A stretch of DNA of 64,000 nucleotides, taken from an uncultured Gemmatimonadota bacterium. GTDB lineage: Bacteria > Gemmatimonadota > Gemmatimonadetes > Gemmatimonadales > Gemmatimonadaceae. The position numbers and the translations under genes were made by a program. How positions within the stretch are numbered: the first letter of the stretch is position 1; every line of letters starts with the position of its first letter. Shown in pieces: positions 28,221 to 37,362 of the stretch. The stretch covers positions 62,001 to 126,000 of the forward strand of contig CADEFN010000003.1 in NCBI GenBank assembly GCA_902826615.1. The letters run 5' to 3'. The notes beneath the pieces are model-generated. The model made no database searches and was not told the DNA's origin. It saw only the letters and a program-made list of their open reading frames with translations.

Positions 28221-28679
28221 CTAACGGATAACCGTCAGCTTCTTGACCAGCGGCCGCCCGTCGATTTCCAGGCGGTAGAGATAAATCCCCGAGGCCACAT
28301 CTCTGCCTGAGGAAGAGTGCTTGCCGTCCCAGTACGCTGTGTACTGACCGCAGTTGAGCAGCATTTCTCTTGCTGACTCCCCTCCGGATGTTCCCGTGGA
28401 ACCGCTCTGCATCACCGGTACTGCGACCAGCTGCGCCAGCATGTTGTAGATCCGCAGGGTCACCCGATAACGCTTGGAAGGATCCGCACATTCTGGTGCC
28501 CCTCCAATGGCGAAGGGGATGCGCGTTTCCTGGCTGACCGGATTGGGGTAGTTCTGGCCTAACGTGGATCCGGAATTGCCGTCAACGGTGGCGCGCTGAC
28601 CCAGCTGTGCTTCGGTTCCGCGAGGAACGAACGCCAGAAAAGCAAGCACCAGACTTCGTGCTGCCCACTGACACTTCAT
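28221..28679 (-). CDS. Secreted protein consisting of a type IX-like/FlgD-like C-terminal domain
   Basis: 152 residues: signal peptide (about 1-24, cleaving near EAQ) followed directly by a sorting-type domain. QNYPNPVSQETRIPFAIG, LRIYNMLAQLV, YWDGKHSSSGRDVASGIYLY and KKLTVIR are the usual landmarks of type A type IX secretion C-terminal domains. Such domains normally sit at the end of large cargo proteins; here there is no cargo. Two Cys (PECAD, LLNCG) could form a disulphide. It has its own promoter and terminator. The stop is CGT-TAG. Confidence 0.75.
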   Translation of the reverse strand: MKCQWAARSLVLAFLAFVPRGTEAQLGQRATVDGNSGSTLGQNYPNPVSQETRIPFAIGGAPECADPSKRYRVTLRIYNMLAQLVAVPVMQSGSTGTSGGESAREMLLNCGQYTAYWDGKHSSSGRDVASGIYLYRLEIDGRPLVKKLTVIR

Positions 28680-28757
28680 TTTCGCGTTCTCCAGTCTGAC
28701 AAAAGAGGTTGAGTATCGAACTCCTTGGAAGCGGGACCTAACTGCTGTTGTTTTGCG

Positions 28758-28786
28758 AACATAGGAATCGGTTCGCGGAGTGTCAA
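28758..28786 (-). promoter_or_regulatory. Promoter of the small CTD protein gene
   Basis: Minus-strand -35 TTGACA (28786-28781), 17-base spacer, -10 TATGTT (28763-28758). The predicted leader is about 70 bases, with the ATG at 28679. Confidence 0.7.
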
Positions 28787-28825
28787 GAAAGCCTCACAAA
28801 TGCCTCTTCGCCCCCCCCATCCACG

Positions 28826-30673
28826 TCAGGGGAGTACCCTACCCTCCCCGCGCCGTTCCGTGATACGACGGTGATCACAGTACTCCAGAAAAGGCATCAG
28901 GTATTTCCGCGAAACCCCGAGCCGTTCCCTGAACATCGCCGGTGTTGCGGGCACTCCGCCGCCCTCCCGAACCACCTGCTGAACCTCACTCACCATTTCT
29001 CCGACCACCTTCGCGCTGAACCAGCGGTCGGCCTCGACGGCCACAACCCGCCCCTCCCGTTCAGCATACCTCAAGATGCCGGCCACCGCTTCTGGCTTTC
29101 CAGCATTCAGCGTGACTGCCAGCTCCGCCGCGGTTGGAGGCTCCCGCTTGGCACCGTCGATTGCCGCCAGAACCCGCTCCAGCAAGACCTCCAGATCCTT
29201 GGACAACTTTGATACCCATCCTGGTTGCCTTGCGAGCCCAGAGGCGACTTCGAGGCGTCCTTGAGCCGTCAGCGCATGCAAAGCCAGCTCGAAAAGTGCG
29301 ACCCGATCCGCCAAAGCCGTCCGTAGAGCAGCCAGGGGAACTCCGCTCTCAAGTGGGTTGATGTGGATGTACCTATCCACTTCCTCTGCAATACGTTGCG
29401 ACGCCAAGTCGAGGTCACGTGCGAGGAAGACGCGACCATCCGAAGAGACCAGAGTTTCGTCAGCTGTGATCAGTCGGTTGGACTCCGCAGGGCTGGTTCC
29501 AAGGCGAACGGGTACCGCCCCCTGCTCCAAACCGCCGCCGCCACTTCCGGCCACCAGAGCTCGCAATCGCTCGGCCGGTGTCGCCCGAGCTCCGAGCGAG
29601 GGCCGAGACTTCCGCAGCGCGGGAGAGGGGTCGAGAACGATGCCGCCCGCGACAGTGGCAACCGGCTGCGACCGGCGCAGAACGAAACGATCGCCGCCTC
29701 GCGCCACGATAGGGGTATCCGTCACCAGCCTCGCCAGATAACTCCCGGACTCCTCACTTTTGACCACGACCACCCGGCAGGAGACCTCGGTGGTCCCCAG
29801 ATGAAGGCGTAACCATTCTCGCGGCCGAAAGGCGGTTGCTCCGTTCTCCAGCCAGACCTCGGCGTGCAGTCGATCGGACGCGGTCCACGGCGCGTTGCTC
29901 AGGAGCATGCTGCCGCGCCGGATGTCGCCCACCTCCAGGCCCGCCAGCGCCACAGCAACGCGTGCACCGGGAAGAGCATGGTCCACCGAGGTTCCGTGCT
30001 GCTGAATGCCCCGCACGCGTACCGGGCGGCGTCCTGGCTCGAGCACCACAGCGGTGTCAGCACTGAGTTGACCCGACCAGGAGGTTCCGGTGACGACCGT
30101 TCCCGTCCCCTTCACCGTGAAGACGCGGTCGATCGGCAAACGAAAGAGGTCGTCGTGAGACCGCGGTGGCACGCGCGCGAGGGTGTCTGCCAGGAGTGAG
30201 CGCAACTCGTCGAGCCCAGCGCCACTCTTCACCGAGGTCGCAACCACTGGGGCCGCTTCGAGCGATGACCCCTTGAGCGAGTCGCGGATGTCGTCGGTCA
30301 CCAGGGCCAGCCATTCGGGATCGACGAGATCTGCCTTGGTGATGGCCACCACCCCGGCGCGAACGTCGAGCAAACGCAGAATCGCCAGATGCTCGCGCGT
30401 CTGAGGCATCACCCCTTCATCAGCCGCCACCACCAGCAGGCCGAGGTCGATGCCAGTGGCACCAGCCACCATGGTCCGGACAAAGGCCTCATGCCCCGGA
30501 ACATCGACGACGCCCACAGTCCCCACACCCGGCAGGACCAGGGGTGCGAAACCCAGCTCGATCGTGATGCCACGACGCTGCTCTTCGGGAAGCCGATCGG
30601 TGTCCACACCCGTGAGCGCCCGCACGAGTGAGGTCTTGCCGTGATCGATATGCCCCGCGGTCCCGATGATCAT
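28826..30673 (-). CDS. selB: Selenocysteine-specific elongation factor
   Basis: 615 residues. GTPase domain: [10 protein letters not shown] (G1), DVPGHE (G3), TKAD (G4). Two beta-barrel domains and a C-terminal series of winged helices that bind the SECIS RNA; ending in [20 protein letters not shown], typical for the last winged helix. Length and the C-terminal repeats distinguish it from EF-Tu. It implies selenocysteine decoding in this organism; selA, selC and selD are not in the window, and no in-frame UGA selenoprotein was recognised here. ATG overlaps the recO stop (ATGA). Confidence 0.95.
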   Translation of the reverse strand: MIIGTAGHIDHGKTSLVRALTGVDTDRLPEEQRRGITIELGFAPLVLPGVGTVGVVDVPGHEAFVRTMVAGATGIDLGLLVVAADEGVMPQTREHLAILRLLDVRAGVVAITKADLVDPEWLALVTDDIRDSLKGSSLEAAPVVATSVKSGAGLDELRSLLADTLARVPPRSHDDLFRLPIDRVFTVKGTGTVVTGTSWSGQLSADTAVVLEPGRRPVRVRGIQQHGTSVDHALPGARVAVALAGLEVGDIRRGSMLLSNAPWTASDRLHAEVWLENGATAFRPREWLRLHLGTTEVSCRVVVVKSEESGSYLARLVTDTPIVARGGDRFVLRRSQPVATVAGGIVLDPSPALRKSRPSLGARATPAERLRALVAGSGGGGLEQGAVPVRLGTSPAESNRLITADETLVSSDGRVFLARDLDLASQRIAEEVDRYIHINPLESGVPLAALRTALADRVALFELALHALTAQGRLEVASGLARQPGWVSKLSKDLEVLLERVLAAIDGAKREPPTAAELAVTLNAGKPEAVAGILRYAEREGRVVAVEADRWFSAKVVGEMVSEVQQVVREGGGVPATPAMFRERLGVSRKYLMPFLEYCDHRRITERRGEGRVLP

Positions 30674-31428
30674 GTGCGCTCAAAGCGAGCCGCCCACGCC
30701 GTGTAGGCGCGGAGCTCGGTCCCCTCCGAGACGTGGTGCTCGACAAACTCGCGGAGGAGACGCGCATGCGAACGCAGAGTACCTGCGTCAGGCATGGGAG
30801 ACTCAGCGCCAGCCAGCCATCCGAGAATCGCACTCCGCGCTGCGGCTGGCAGACGTCGCCCACCTCGCGCCACGCCCTCACAGTCGCGGCACACAGCCCC
30901 TCCGGTGCGATGACTGAAGAGCGCATCGTCCCCCCGGTCGAGCACGCGATGGCAGCTGGCGCAGCGGTCGAGACTTGGCGCAAAGCCTAACGAATCGACC
31001 AGCTGCCAGGCGGCCTGCGCGCCGAACACCTGGGCCTCCCGTCCGGACACACGTGTGAGGCCATCGAGACCATTCGTCAGGGCATCGAACGTTTCGGCGT
31101 GTGCTTCCCCCGCCGTACACCGCAGCGCCAGTTCACAGAGCATCGACGCCGCGACAAAGCGATCCAGATCGGCGGCGAGTGCAGACCTGGCGTACGTGAG
31201 GTCAAAGCCGGAGAGCGTCTGCAGATCGCGCCCGGGGCGTTGCTGAATTTCGGCCGTCCCCGTCACAAAGAGGTCGAGGCTCGAACCAAATCGTTTGACC
31301 GACTTGCGTGCTCCCCGGGCAAGGACCGACACCACCCCCGACTCGCGCGTGGCAAGCCTGAAGATGCGCGACGTTTCGAGGTAGTCGAACGCATGGAGTA
31401 CGATCGCGTCGGTCACGTGCAGCGTCAT
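30670..31428 (-). CDS. recO: DNA repair protein RecO
   Basis: 252 residues. N-terminal OB fold (DAIVLHAFDYLETSRIFRLAT), helical core, and a zinc finger with CASC and CRDC pairs. RecO loads RecA onto SSB-coated DNA with RecR. Sits 16 bases downstream of the TonB-dependent receptor and overlaps selB, so it may be transcribed from the B12 operon in addition to any promoter of its own. Confidence 0.93.
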   Translation of the reverse strand: MTLHVTDAIVLHAFDYLETSRIFRLATRESGVVSVLARGARKSVKRFGSSLDLFVTGTAEIQQRPGRDLQTLSGFDLTYARSALAADLDRFVAASMLCELALRCTAGEAHAETFDALTNGLDGLTRVSGREAQVFGAQAAWQLVDSLGFAPSLDRCASCHRVLDRGDDALFSHRTGGAVCRDCEGVARGGRRLPAAARSAILGWLAGAESPMPDAGTLRSHARLLREFVEHHVSEGTELRAYTAWAARFERT

Positions 31429-31444
31429 GACTCAAGATACCTGC

Positions 31445-33370
31445 TTACCAGCTCCAGTCGGCCTGCAGACCGGCAAAGAGATTGCGCCGTGGAGCGGCAA
31501 AGTGCACCACCTCCTCGTAGGCCGCGCCGAAGAGATTCTCCGCCCGCAGCACGAGGGCCACCTTCGTGGCGATTCGCTGCGGAGTCAGCCGGACTCGAGT
31601 CGCCGCATCCACCCGCGTGTACGGCGCCAGTTCCACTGGAGTCGCGGGAAAGGTGCTGAAGTCACGGTCGTCGCGCGTGCCTACGCGCAAAACCGTGAGA
31701 TCGTAGCTGGCGCGGCTTCCAGTCCGAGCGGTGACGCCCGCTGACCAGGTGTTGACGGGTCGTCGCAGCAACCGGCTGCCCTGAACAAAAGTCGCCCCGG
31801 CTCCACGGTCGAAGCCGGGATTGTCCACGCGGGTGAGGAGCCGCGTCGCCCCGCCTCGCAACACCAGATCCGGTGTCACACGCAGGGTGGCCTCCAGCTC
31901 TGCTCCACGCGCACGTGCCGCCGCGACGTTGAAGTACGACGGGTCGGTTGGCGTTCTGAAGGTGTACTGGATGAGATCGCGAAAGGACTGATCGAACCAG
32001 GCGAGGGTGACGTCGGCGCGGTCGCTCCGATGTTCGAGTGCCGCCTCCCATGCGCGGGTTCGCTCCGGGACAAGATCGGGATTGCCGACCGAGAACGCCG
32101 TGGAGAACTGCTCGAAGAAGGTGGGCGCCTTGAACGAGGTCCCCAGCCCCGCCCGCACCCGGAGACCGGTCACCAGGTCGAGGGTCGCGTTGGCCCGCGC
32201 GGTGCCAAAGGAGCCAAATGCATCGTTGTCATCCCACCGCGATCCTAACGAGTATCCGAGCCGACCGGCACGCCCGAGGAACTGGGCAAACCCCGATCGC
32301 GTGATCCGGTGCGCGGTAAACCGCGTGGTGCTCACCGAGTAGTTGGAGCTGTCCGCAAGCCGCTGGTGTTCATCAGCCCACTCCACACCCGCCACGGCCC
32401 GGTTGCCTTCGCTCACTCGCACCTCGGCCAGGGCGGCGACGTGACCGCGACGCACCCGTCCGTCGCTGCGATAGGCGTAGAAACCTGCGGTGTCCGCCGG
32501 ATCGTCAGGGGCGTCGCGCGTGTCACCACGCACCTGCATCCATCCCCCCGTCATCCGGAACGTGGTGCGCGGTCCAACCACACGCTGCAACTCGAGCCCC
32601 GCCGAGGTGCGCTTCTCTCCACGGTTGGCGTTGATGTCCACCACCTGACCTGTGCCATCGGTGGGGTACTCGAACCTGTTGTCGCCATGCCGGAGTGTCA
32701 GCGAGAGGGGCAGCGATCCTGACCAGGCCACGCGTCCGCTGACCACCTGGTTGCGGTACGCATTGTTGAACGGCAGGGTGCCGTCGCTGTGCTGCCGCGC
32801 GACATTGCCGTTCCACGAGAGACGGCCCGTGCTGGCACCGGCACCGGCGTCCACCAGCACACTCCCGTAGCTGCCGCCGCCTGCCGAGAGACGTGCCCTG
32901 GGGCGCCCCTCTCCGCGACGGGTTATCAGGTGGATCACACCACTGACGGCATCGCTGCCATGCACCACACTCGAGGGCCCGCGCACAATTTCAATGCGTT
33001 CCACATCGTCGATGGTGAGCGCGCCAAGGTCGATAGCGCCGCCGGGATCGTTCATCGCCACGCCATCGATCATCACCTTGGTGAAATCGCTTTCACCACC
33101 GCGGGTGAACACACTGGCCTGCGCACCAAACGATCCGGCGCGGGCGACGGAGACGCCGGGCACCTGACGCAGGGCCTCGAGCACATGGGTGATCCCGGCA
33201 GCGCGGAGGGCGTCGCCGGAGAGGACGGTGACCGACGCATTGGTGGCTGCGGAGGCAATCGGGACCCGTTCGGCGGTCACAATCAGACGGCGCAGGGTGG
33301 TGCTATCGGGCGTGACAGGTTGCGACTGGAGAATCGCGGGCACGAGGCCGGCGAGGAGAAGGCGGCGCAT
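31445..33370 (-). CDS. btuB: TonB-dependent outer membrane receptor, probably for cobalamin
   Basis: 641 residues. Signal peptide (about 1-18), plug domain with DALRAAGITHVLEALRQVPG and GGESDFTKVMIDGVAMND and DVERIEIVRGPSSVVHGSDA, then a 22-strand-type barrel ending in aromatic Trp. The N-terminal RRLIVTAERVP is a TonB-box-like stretch. BtuB identity is inferred from riboswitch control and from btuFCD on the same transcript; alternative siderophore use is less likely. ATG 33370 follows a TTG one codon upstream; 11 bases after btuD. Confidence 0.85.
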   Translation of the reverse strand: MRRLLLAGLVPAILQSQPVTPDSTTLRRLIVTAERVPIASAATNASVTVLSGDALRAAGITHVLEALRQVPGVSVARAGSFGAQASVFTRGGESDFTKVMIDGVAMNDPGGAIDLGALTIDDVERIEIVRGPSSVVHGSDAVSGVIHLITRRGEGRPRARLSAGGGSYGSVLVDAGAGASTGRLSWNGNVARQHSDGTLPFNNAYRNQVVSGRVAWSGSLPLSLTLRHGDNRFEYPTDGTGQVVDINANRGEKRTSAGLELQRVVGPRTTFRMTGGWMQVRGDTRDAPDDPADTAGFYAYRSDGRVRRGHVAALAEVRVSEGNRAVAGVEWADEHQRLADSSNYSVSTTRFTAHRITRSGFAQFLGRAGRLGYSLGSRWDDNDAFGSFGTARANATLDLVTGLRVRAGLGTSFKAPTFFEQFSTAFSVGNPDLVPERTRAWEAALEHRSDRADVTLAWFDQSFRDLIQYTFRTPTDPSYFNVAAARARGAELEATLRVTPDLVLRGGATRLLTRVDNPGFDRGAGATFVQGSRLLRRPVNTWSAGVTARTGSRASYDLTVLRVGTRDDRDFSTFPATPVELAPYTRVDAATRVRLTPQRIATKVALVLRAENLFGAAYEEVVHFAAPRRNLFAGLQADWSW

Positions 33371-33381
33371 CAATCGAAGTG

Positions 33382-34164
33382 TCAGCGGTGACGACGAAGA
33401 GGAACGAGGGTGGGCGCCCCCACAGCGGGGTCGCGCGAGACAACAAGGGGCCAGCGATACACCTGCTCGAGGATCTCGCCACGCATCACGGCCCCCGGTT
33501 CACCAAACGCCGCGAGGGTGCCTGACGAGAGGAGACCTACGCGATCCGCAAAGCGGGCGACAAGGTTGAGCTGGTGACTCACCACGAGCACCGCGCGGCC
33601 GTGACGCGCCAGCGAGGCAAGCAGTTCGAAGCAGTCCATCTCGTGCGCGATGTCGAGGAAGGTTGTGGGTTCGTCGAGCACCAGCGCCGGCGCCTCTTGC
33701 GCCAGTGCGCGGGCGATACGCACACGCTGCCACTCGCCACCGGACAAGGTGTCGGTGCGTCGCGTGGCCAGTGCTGCGACATCGGCGTCGTGCAGCGCCG
33801 CCTCCACGGCAGTGGTATCCGCTGCGGTCACTGGCCCCCAGGCCCCACGCCAGGGGTGCCGCCCCAACGCCACGTAATCGCGGACGGTCATGGGAAAGAC
33901 AGGCTCTTCGCGCTGCAGCACAACGGCCAGGCGACGGGCGCGCTCACGGTCGCCGTACTCCACCAGAGACCGGTCATCGAGACGCAGACTGCCCCCCGTG
34001 ACGGGCGCGCGTCCGAGCAGTGCGCGCACAAACGTACTCTTGCCGCTCCCGTTGGGACCGACGAGCGCGGTCAGCTGTCCTCGCGCCGCCTGGAGGGTGA
34101 CCTCCGACAGCGCCGGACGATCGGACCCCGGATACCGCACGGTAAGTTCACGCGACTCGATCAT
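33382..34164 (-). CDS. btuD: Cobalamin ABC transporter ATP-binding protein
   Basis: 260 residues. Walker A GPNGSGKST, Q-loop LQREEPVFP, ABC signature LSGGEWQR, Walker B ALVLDEPTTFLD, switch His in VVSHQLN. FecE/HmuV/BtuD subfamily of importers for metal chelates. Overlaps the permease stop by 4 bases. Confidence 0.9.
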   Translation of the reverse strand: MIESRELTVRYPGSDRPALSEVTLQAARGQLTALVGPNGSGKSTFVRALLGRAPVTGGSLRLDDRSLVEYGDRERARRLAVVLQREEPVFPMTVRDYVALGRHPWRGAWGPVTAADTTAVEAALHDADVAALATRRTDTLSGGEWQRVRIARALAQEAPALVLDEPTTFLDIAHEMDCFELLASLARHGRAVLVVSHQLNLVARFADRVGLLSSGTLAAFGEPGAVMRGEILEQVYRWPLVVSRDPAVGAPTLVPLRRHR

Positions 34165-35138
34165 CGGTTGCGCCGCAGCTGCCAGAGGAAGAAGGGGACA
34201 CCCAGCAGCGCCGTCACCGCGCCTAACGGCAACTCGGCAGGCGCCCGCAGTGTCCGCGCCGCCAGATCCGCGAGCAGCACCAGGGCCGACCCTCCGAGCG
34301 CCGCCACGACCAGCGTACGCCGGCTGTTGCCATCGCGCACCACCGCGCGCGCCAGATGCGGGACCATGAGTCCCACGAAGCCCACCAGTCCCGCGGTGGC
34401 CACCGTGGCCGCCGCCAGCAGCGAGGCCAGCACGAAGAGCCGCATCGCCACCCGCTCCGACGCCTCACCTAACGAGGCCGCGGTGTCGCCACCGAGAGCA
34501 ATGACATCGAGCGATCGCGCCATGTGCAGCAACCCGGCTCCCAGCACCGCCACCGCAAGGGCGAGACCCGCCACATCACTCCATCGGGCAGCACTCAGTG
34601 ATCCCATCATCCACCAGAGAGCGTTGCGCTGCGCGGTGGGCGTGGATTGGGCGAGCACCACCATGATGACGGCGTTGGCAAAGGCACCCGTGACCACACC
34701 AGCCATGAGCAGCGATGCGGGCGGCCGTGCGCCCTGCCGATCGCGTCCCAGCATGAGCACTACCCCAACCGCCACCAGCGCCCCGGCAAACGCCCACGTT
34801 GCCAGGGTCCCCAGCCCGGCAAAGCCGAGTCCCGCCGCCATGACCGCCCCCACCGCCGCACCGCCGGAAACACCCAGCAGGTAGGGCTCGGCCAGCGCGT
34901 TCCGGAGTGTGGCCTGCAGCGTTGCCCCGCTCGCGCCTAACGCGGCTCCCACCAGTACCCCCAGGAGAGCGCGCGGAAGACGCAGCTCCCACACGATAAG
35001 CCGCGCCGGAGTCTCCGCACTGTCCCAGAGCGTGCGCCAGACCTCGGCCAGCGGCAGACCAGCCGCCCCCACACCGAGACTGAGGACGACCAGGCCCGTC
35101 ACCAGCAGGACCAGCACCCACACCGCGCGGACGAGCAT
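34161..35138 (-). CDS. btuC: Cobalamin ABC transporter permease
   Basis: 325 residues, about ten hydrophobic segments of the FecCD/BtuC family. RLPRALLGVLVGAALGASGA (N-terminal third), LGGDTAASLG and GLMVPHLAR (coupling region) are family landmarks. Three CGTTAGG words in this one gene (34222, 34468, 34936), all encoding Leu-Gly. The ATG lies two bases past the btuF stop. Confidence 0.92.
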   Translation of the reverse strand: MLVRAVWVLVLLVTGLVVLSLGVGAAGLPLAEVWRTLWDSAETPARLIVWELRLPRALLGVLVGAALGASGATLQATLRNALAEPYLLGVSGGAAVGAVMAAGLGFAGLGTLATWAFAGALVAVGVVLMLGRDRQGARPPASLLMAGVVTGAFANAVIMVVLAQSTPTAQRNALWWMMGSLSAARWSDVAGLALAVAVLGAGLLHMARSLDVIALGGDTAASLGEASERVAMRLFVLASLLAAATVATAGLVGFVGLMVPHLARAVVRDGNSRRTLVVAALGGSALVLLADLAARTLRAPAELPLGAVTALLGVPFFLWQLRRNR

Positions 35139-35140
35139 GC

Positions 35141-35995
35141 CTAACGCCGAGCCCCGGACAGGAGCACCGCCAGGGAGGCCGCTGCCTCACCCAGCCTGGT
35201 CGATGGCTGCGAAACCAGTAGCGTGTCATAGGCCAGCACACGACCCTCGCGCACGGCACGGAGCGCCCGCCATCTCGTATTGGCGAGGATGCGCTCCCGG
35301 CCTTTGGGGGTCGTGAGCACCACGTCCGGATCGCGGCGAATGACGTCTTCGAGAGCGACGTAGAGGGATGGCATGGCCTCGTCGGCGTAGACATTCACCC
35401 CACCGGCCGCATCAACGAGTTCGCTCAGGTAGCTCCCGGCCCCCAGCGTCATGAGTGGCTGATCCCAGACCGGGAAGAAGACACGCAACCGGTCATCCCC
35501 TTGCACCGCGGCGCGGACACTGTCGAGTCGTCCACGAATGACGGAGCCGATGGAATCGGCGGTCTGGCGCGCGCCAAGGAGAGTGCCGAGGGTGTCGACC
35601 GCGACCAGGAACTCCTTGACGGAGTCAATACGCAGTGCGACGACCCGGATTCCGGCCCGCTCCAGCGCTTCGATGGCGGGCGCATTGTCGATCGCCGGAT
35701 ACACGATGACGAGATCGGGACGCAACGCGACCAGTCGCTCGATACTCGGTCGGATGGCGTCACCGACTTCGGGTATGACCCGCACCGTGTCGGGCCAGGT
35801 GTCCCAGCGCGAGCGACCAACCAGGCGTTCCATCGCGCCGAGGGCGACGACGATTTCGGTGGCGCCCGGACCTAACGATACGACGCGCTGCGGCGCGGCC
35901 GGGAGCGGTGTCGTGTCACGCCGCTCACCGCACCCGTTTGTGAGGGCGGCGACCACCAGCAGCACCCGGAGTTTCCGGAACGAAGACGCGGACAT
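35141..35995 (-). CDS. btuF: Cobalamin-binding lipoprotein
   Basis: 284 residues from ATG 35995. Lipoprotein signal with lipobox LTNGC near residue 22, then the class III periplasmic binding fold (RVVSLGPGATEIVVALGA, RPDLVIVYPAID, RDPDVVLTTP). First gene after the cobalamin riboswitch. The frame extends 22 codons upstream into the riboswitch expression platform, which argues against that longer start. The stop codon is part of CGTTAGG (35140-35146), immediately before the btuC ATG. Confidence 0.92.
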   Translation of the reverse strand: MSASSFRKLRVLLVVAALTNGCGERRDTTPLPAAPQRVVSLGPGATEIVVALGAMERLVGRSRWDTWPDTVRVIPEVGDAIRPSIERLVALRPDLVIVYPAIDNAPAIEALERAGIRVVALRIDSVKEFLVAVDTLGTLLGARQTADSIGSVIRGRLDSVRAAVQGDDRLRVFFPVWDQPLMTLGAGSYLSELVDAAGGVNVYADEAMPSLYVALEDVIRRDPDVVLTTPKGRERILANTRWRALRAVREGRVLAYDTLLVSQPSTRLGEAAASLAVLLSGARR

Positions 35996-36037
35996 ACCTG
36001 CTCCCGACTGGAGAGGAATGCCCGCGGACAAATGCCT

Positions 36038-36053
36038 GGCAGCAAGTGCTGCC
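36038..36053 (-). promoter_or_regulatory. Hairpin in the riboswitch expression platform
   Basis: GGCAGC-AAGT-GCTGCC (plus-strand reading) is a perfect stem between the aptamer and btuF. It is a candidate switching element. With no T-tract, sequestering of the downstream ribosome binding region or coupling to a Rho-type mechanism is as likely as intrinsic termination. Confidence 0.5.
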
Positions 36054-36094
36054 TCGCCCACCGAGCCTCCCCCGAGGATCGATTGATGTGGTGT

Positions 36095-36234
36095 GGACGG
36101 AGGTCGTCTCCTGGCTCCGGGCGTCGCGTTCGCCTTCCCGACCCGCGGTCAGTGGCTTTCGAACGCAACCAGCAAATGCCCGATACAGTGGCGGGGCCGC
36201 ACCGGCATGTCACCGGTTTCCGTTTCCGCCGTCC
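36095..36234 (-). ncRNA. Cobalamin riboswitch aptamer
   Basis: Read on the minus strand, the aptamer contains GGAAACCGGTGACATGCCGG followed by TGCGGCCCCGCCACTGT, then AAAGCCACTGACC, GGGAAGGCG and the B12 box GAGCCAGGAGACG, all in the normal order. P1 can form between 36226-36234 and 36095-36103 with one mismatch. It directly precedes btuF-btuC-btuD-btuB. In this class cobalamin binding lowers expression of uptake genes. Confidence 0.92.
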
Positions 36235-36255
36235 GCTTTCAGTTGTGGCGTGAAC

Positions 36256-37362
36256 CTACCCGTCGTCGGACCGGGGTGCAAGGAGCGCGTCGAGTTCGTG
36301 CTGCAAGGTGTCGCGGTAGTCCCTGAGCGCCTCGTGGGAGCCGGCCGCCGTTTCATTGGAGCCGAGGAGCCCATCTACGCCTGCCAGTGCGGCCTGCAGC
36401 TCCAGAATACGCGACAGTGGTTTCGGGCCTGAGGCGGGCCGGGCACGCAGCGACCAGGCCAGCGCGCCTAACGCCGCGAGGCCCAGCCCGGCAAGCCAGG
36501 GCCAGCGGGGTCGGTCGTCGGCCGGGGGCTGCAGCCGGACCTCGATGGTGGCGCCCCGCGGCACATCGCGCCCCAGGAATCGCAGAAAGGTGCGCCCTTC
36601 ACTCGGCACCGCGCCTAACGCTTCGAGCGTACCGCCCTGCACGACACCGGTGGACTCCTCGAGCAACACCTCCATCACGCTGCTGCTGTCGGAGAGCGGC
36701 ACGCGCCAGGGAAAGGCCGACGGAGGCAGCTCGTAGGTGAGCACCAGCTGACGGAGGCCCGGGGCCACCGGCGCCACAATACTGGCACTGCCCTCGCGGA
36801 TGTCGACAGCACTTCCGCTGTAGTCCCCCTGGGTGGACCGGACGTTGCGTGCCCCCGTGGGCACGGCCACGCTGAACGCGGGATCACCGGGGCGGCTGAG
36901 CCGCGTCAGCACGGTATCGTTTGCCAATTCCCACACATCGGTGATCACACGCCAGCCATCAGGCGCGGGCGCGGCCACCACCAGGTGACGTCCCTCGACG
37001 TGGAGGGGTATGCGCACCGACGTGGTATCGAACACATGGATCTCGCCCTCGGGAGCCGGCTCCCCGGCGCGCACCGGTGGTGCGAAGTAGGCGATGCCGC
37101 CAAAACGCGCCGTCGCGAGGTACATCGCCGTGCTGTCCGGACGCTCGACCTTGAATCGATACTCCCCACGTGCGCTCGTAAGCAGCGAATCGATGGCCAC
37201 ACCACCCTGCTGACCTATCCGATGCAACGTGACCCACGAACGTGGGACCGGCCGCTCGCCGTCGACCGTGCTGCGGGCGACGTGACCGGCAACCGTCAGC
37301 GATTGCGCTGAGACCGCGCTCCCCGTGACGACCAGGAGCACGGCAATTCCGCGCCACGTCAC
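36256..37362 (-). CDS. Membrane-anchored protein with carboxypeptidase-regulatory-like domain, unknown
   Basis: 368 residues: signal peptide (about 1-19, SAQ end), a beta-rich periplasmic region starting LTVAGHVARSTVDG that resembles carboxypeptidase-regulatory folds, a single membrane helix at about 300-320 (WLAGLGLAALGALAWSL), then an Ala/Leu-rich cytoplasmic tail. Start GTG overlaps the upstream stop (GTGA). Two CGTTAGG words (36467, 36614). No named family recognised. Confidence 0.6.
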   Translation of the reverse strand: MTWRGIAVLLVVTGSAVSAQSLTVAGHVARSTVDGERPVPRSWVTLHRIGQQGGVAIDSLLTSARGEYRFKVERPDSTAMYLATARFGGIAYFAPPVRAGEPAPEGEIHVFDTTSVRIPLHVEGRHLVVAAPAPDGWRVITDVWELANDTVLTRLSRPGDPAFSVAVPTGARNVRSTQGDYSGSAVDIREGSASIVAPVAPGLRQLVLTYELPPSAFPWRVPLSDSSSVMEVLLEESTGVVQGGTLEALGAVPSEGRTFLRFLGRDVPRGATIEVRLQPPADDRPRWPWLAGLGLAALGALAWSLRARPASGPKPLSRILELQAALAGVDGLLGSNETAAGSHEALRDYRDTLQHELDALLAPRSDDG

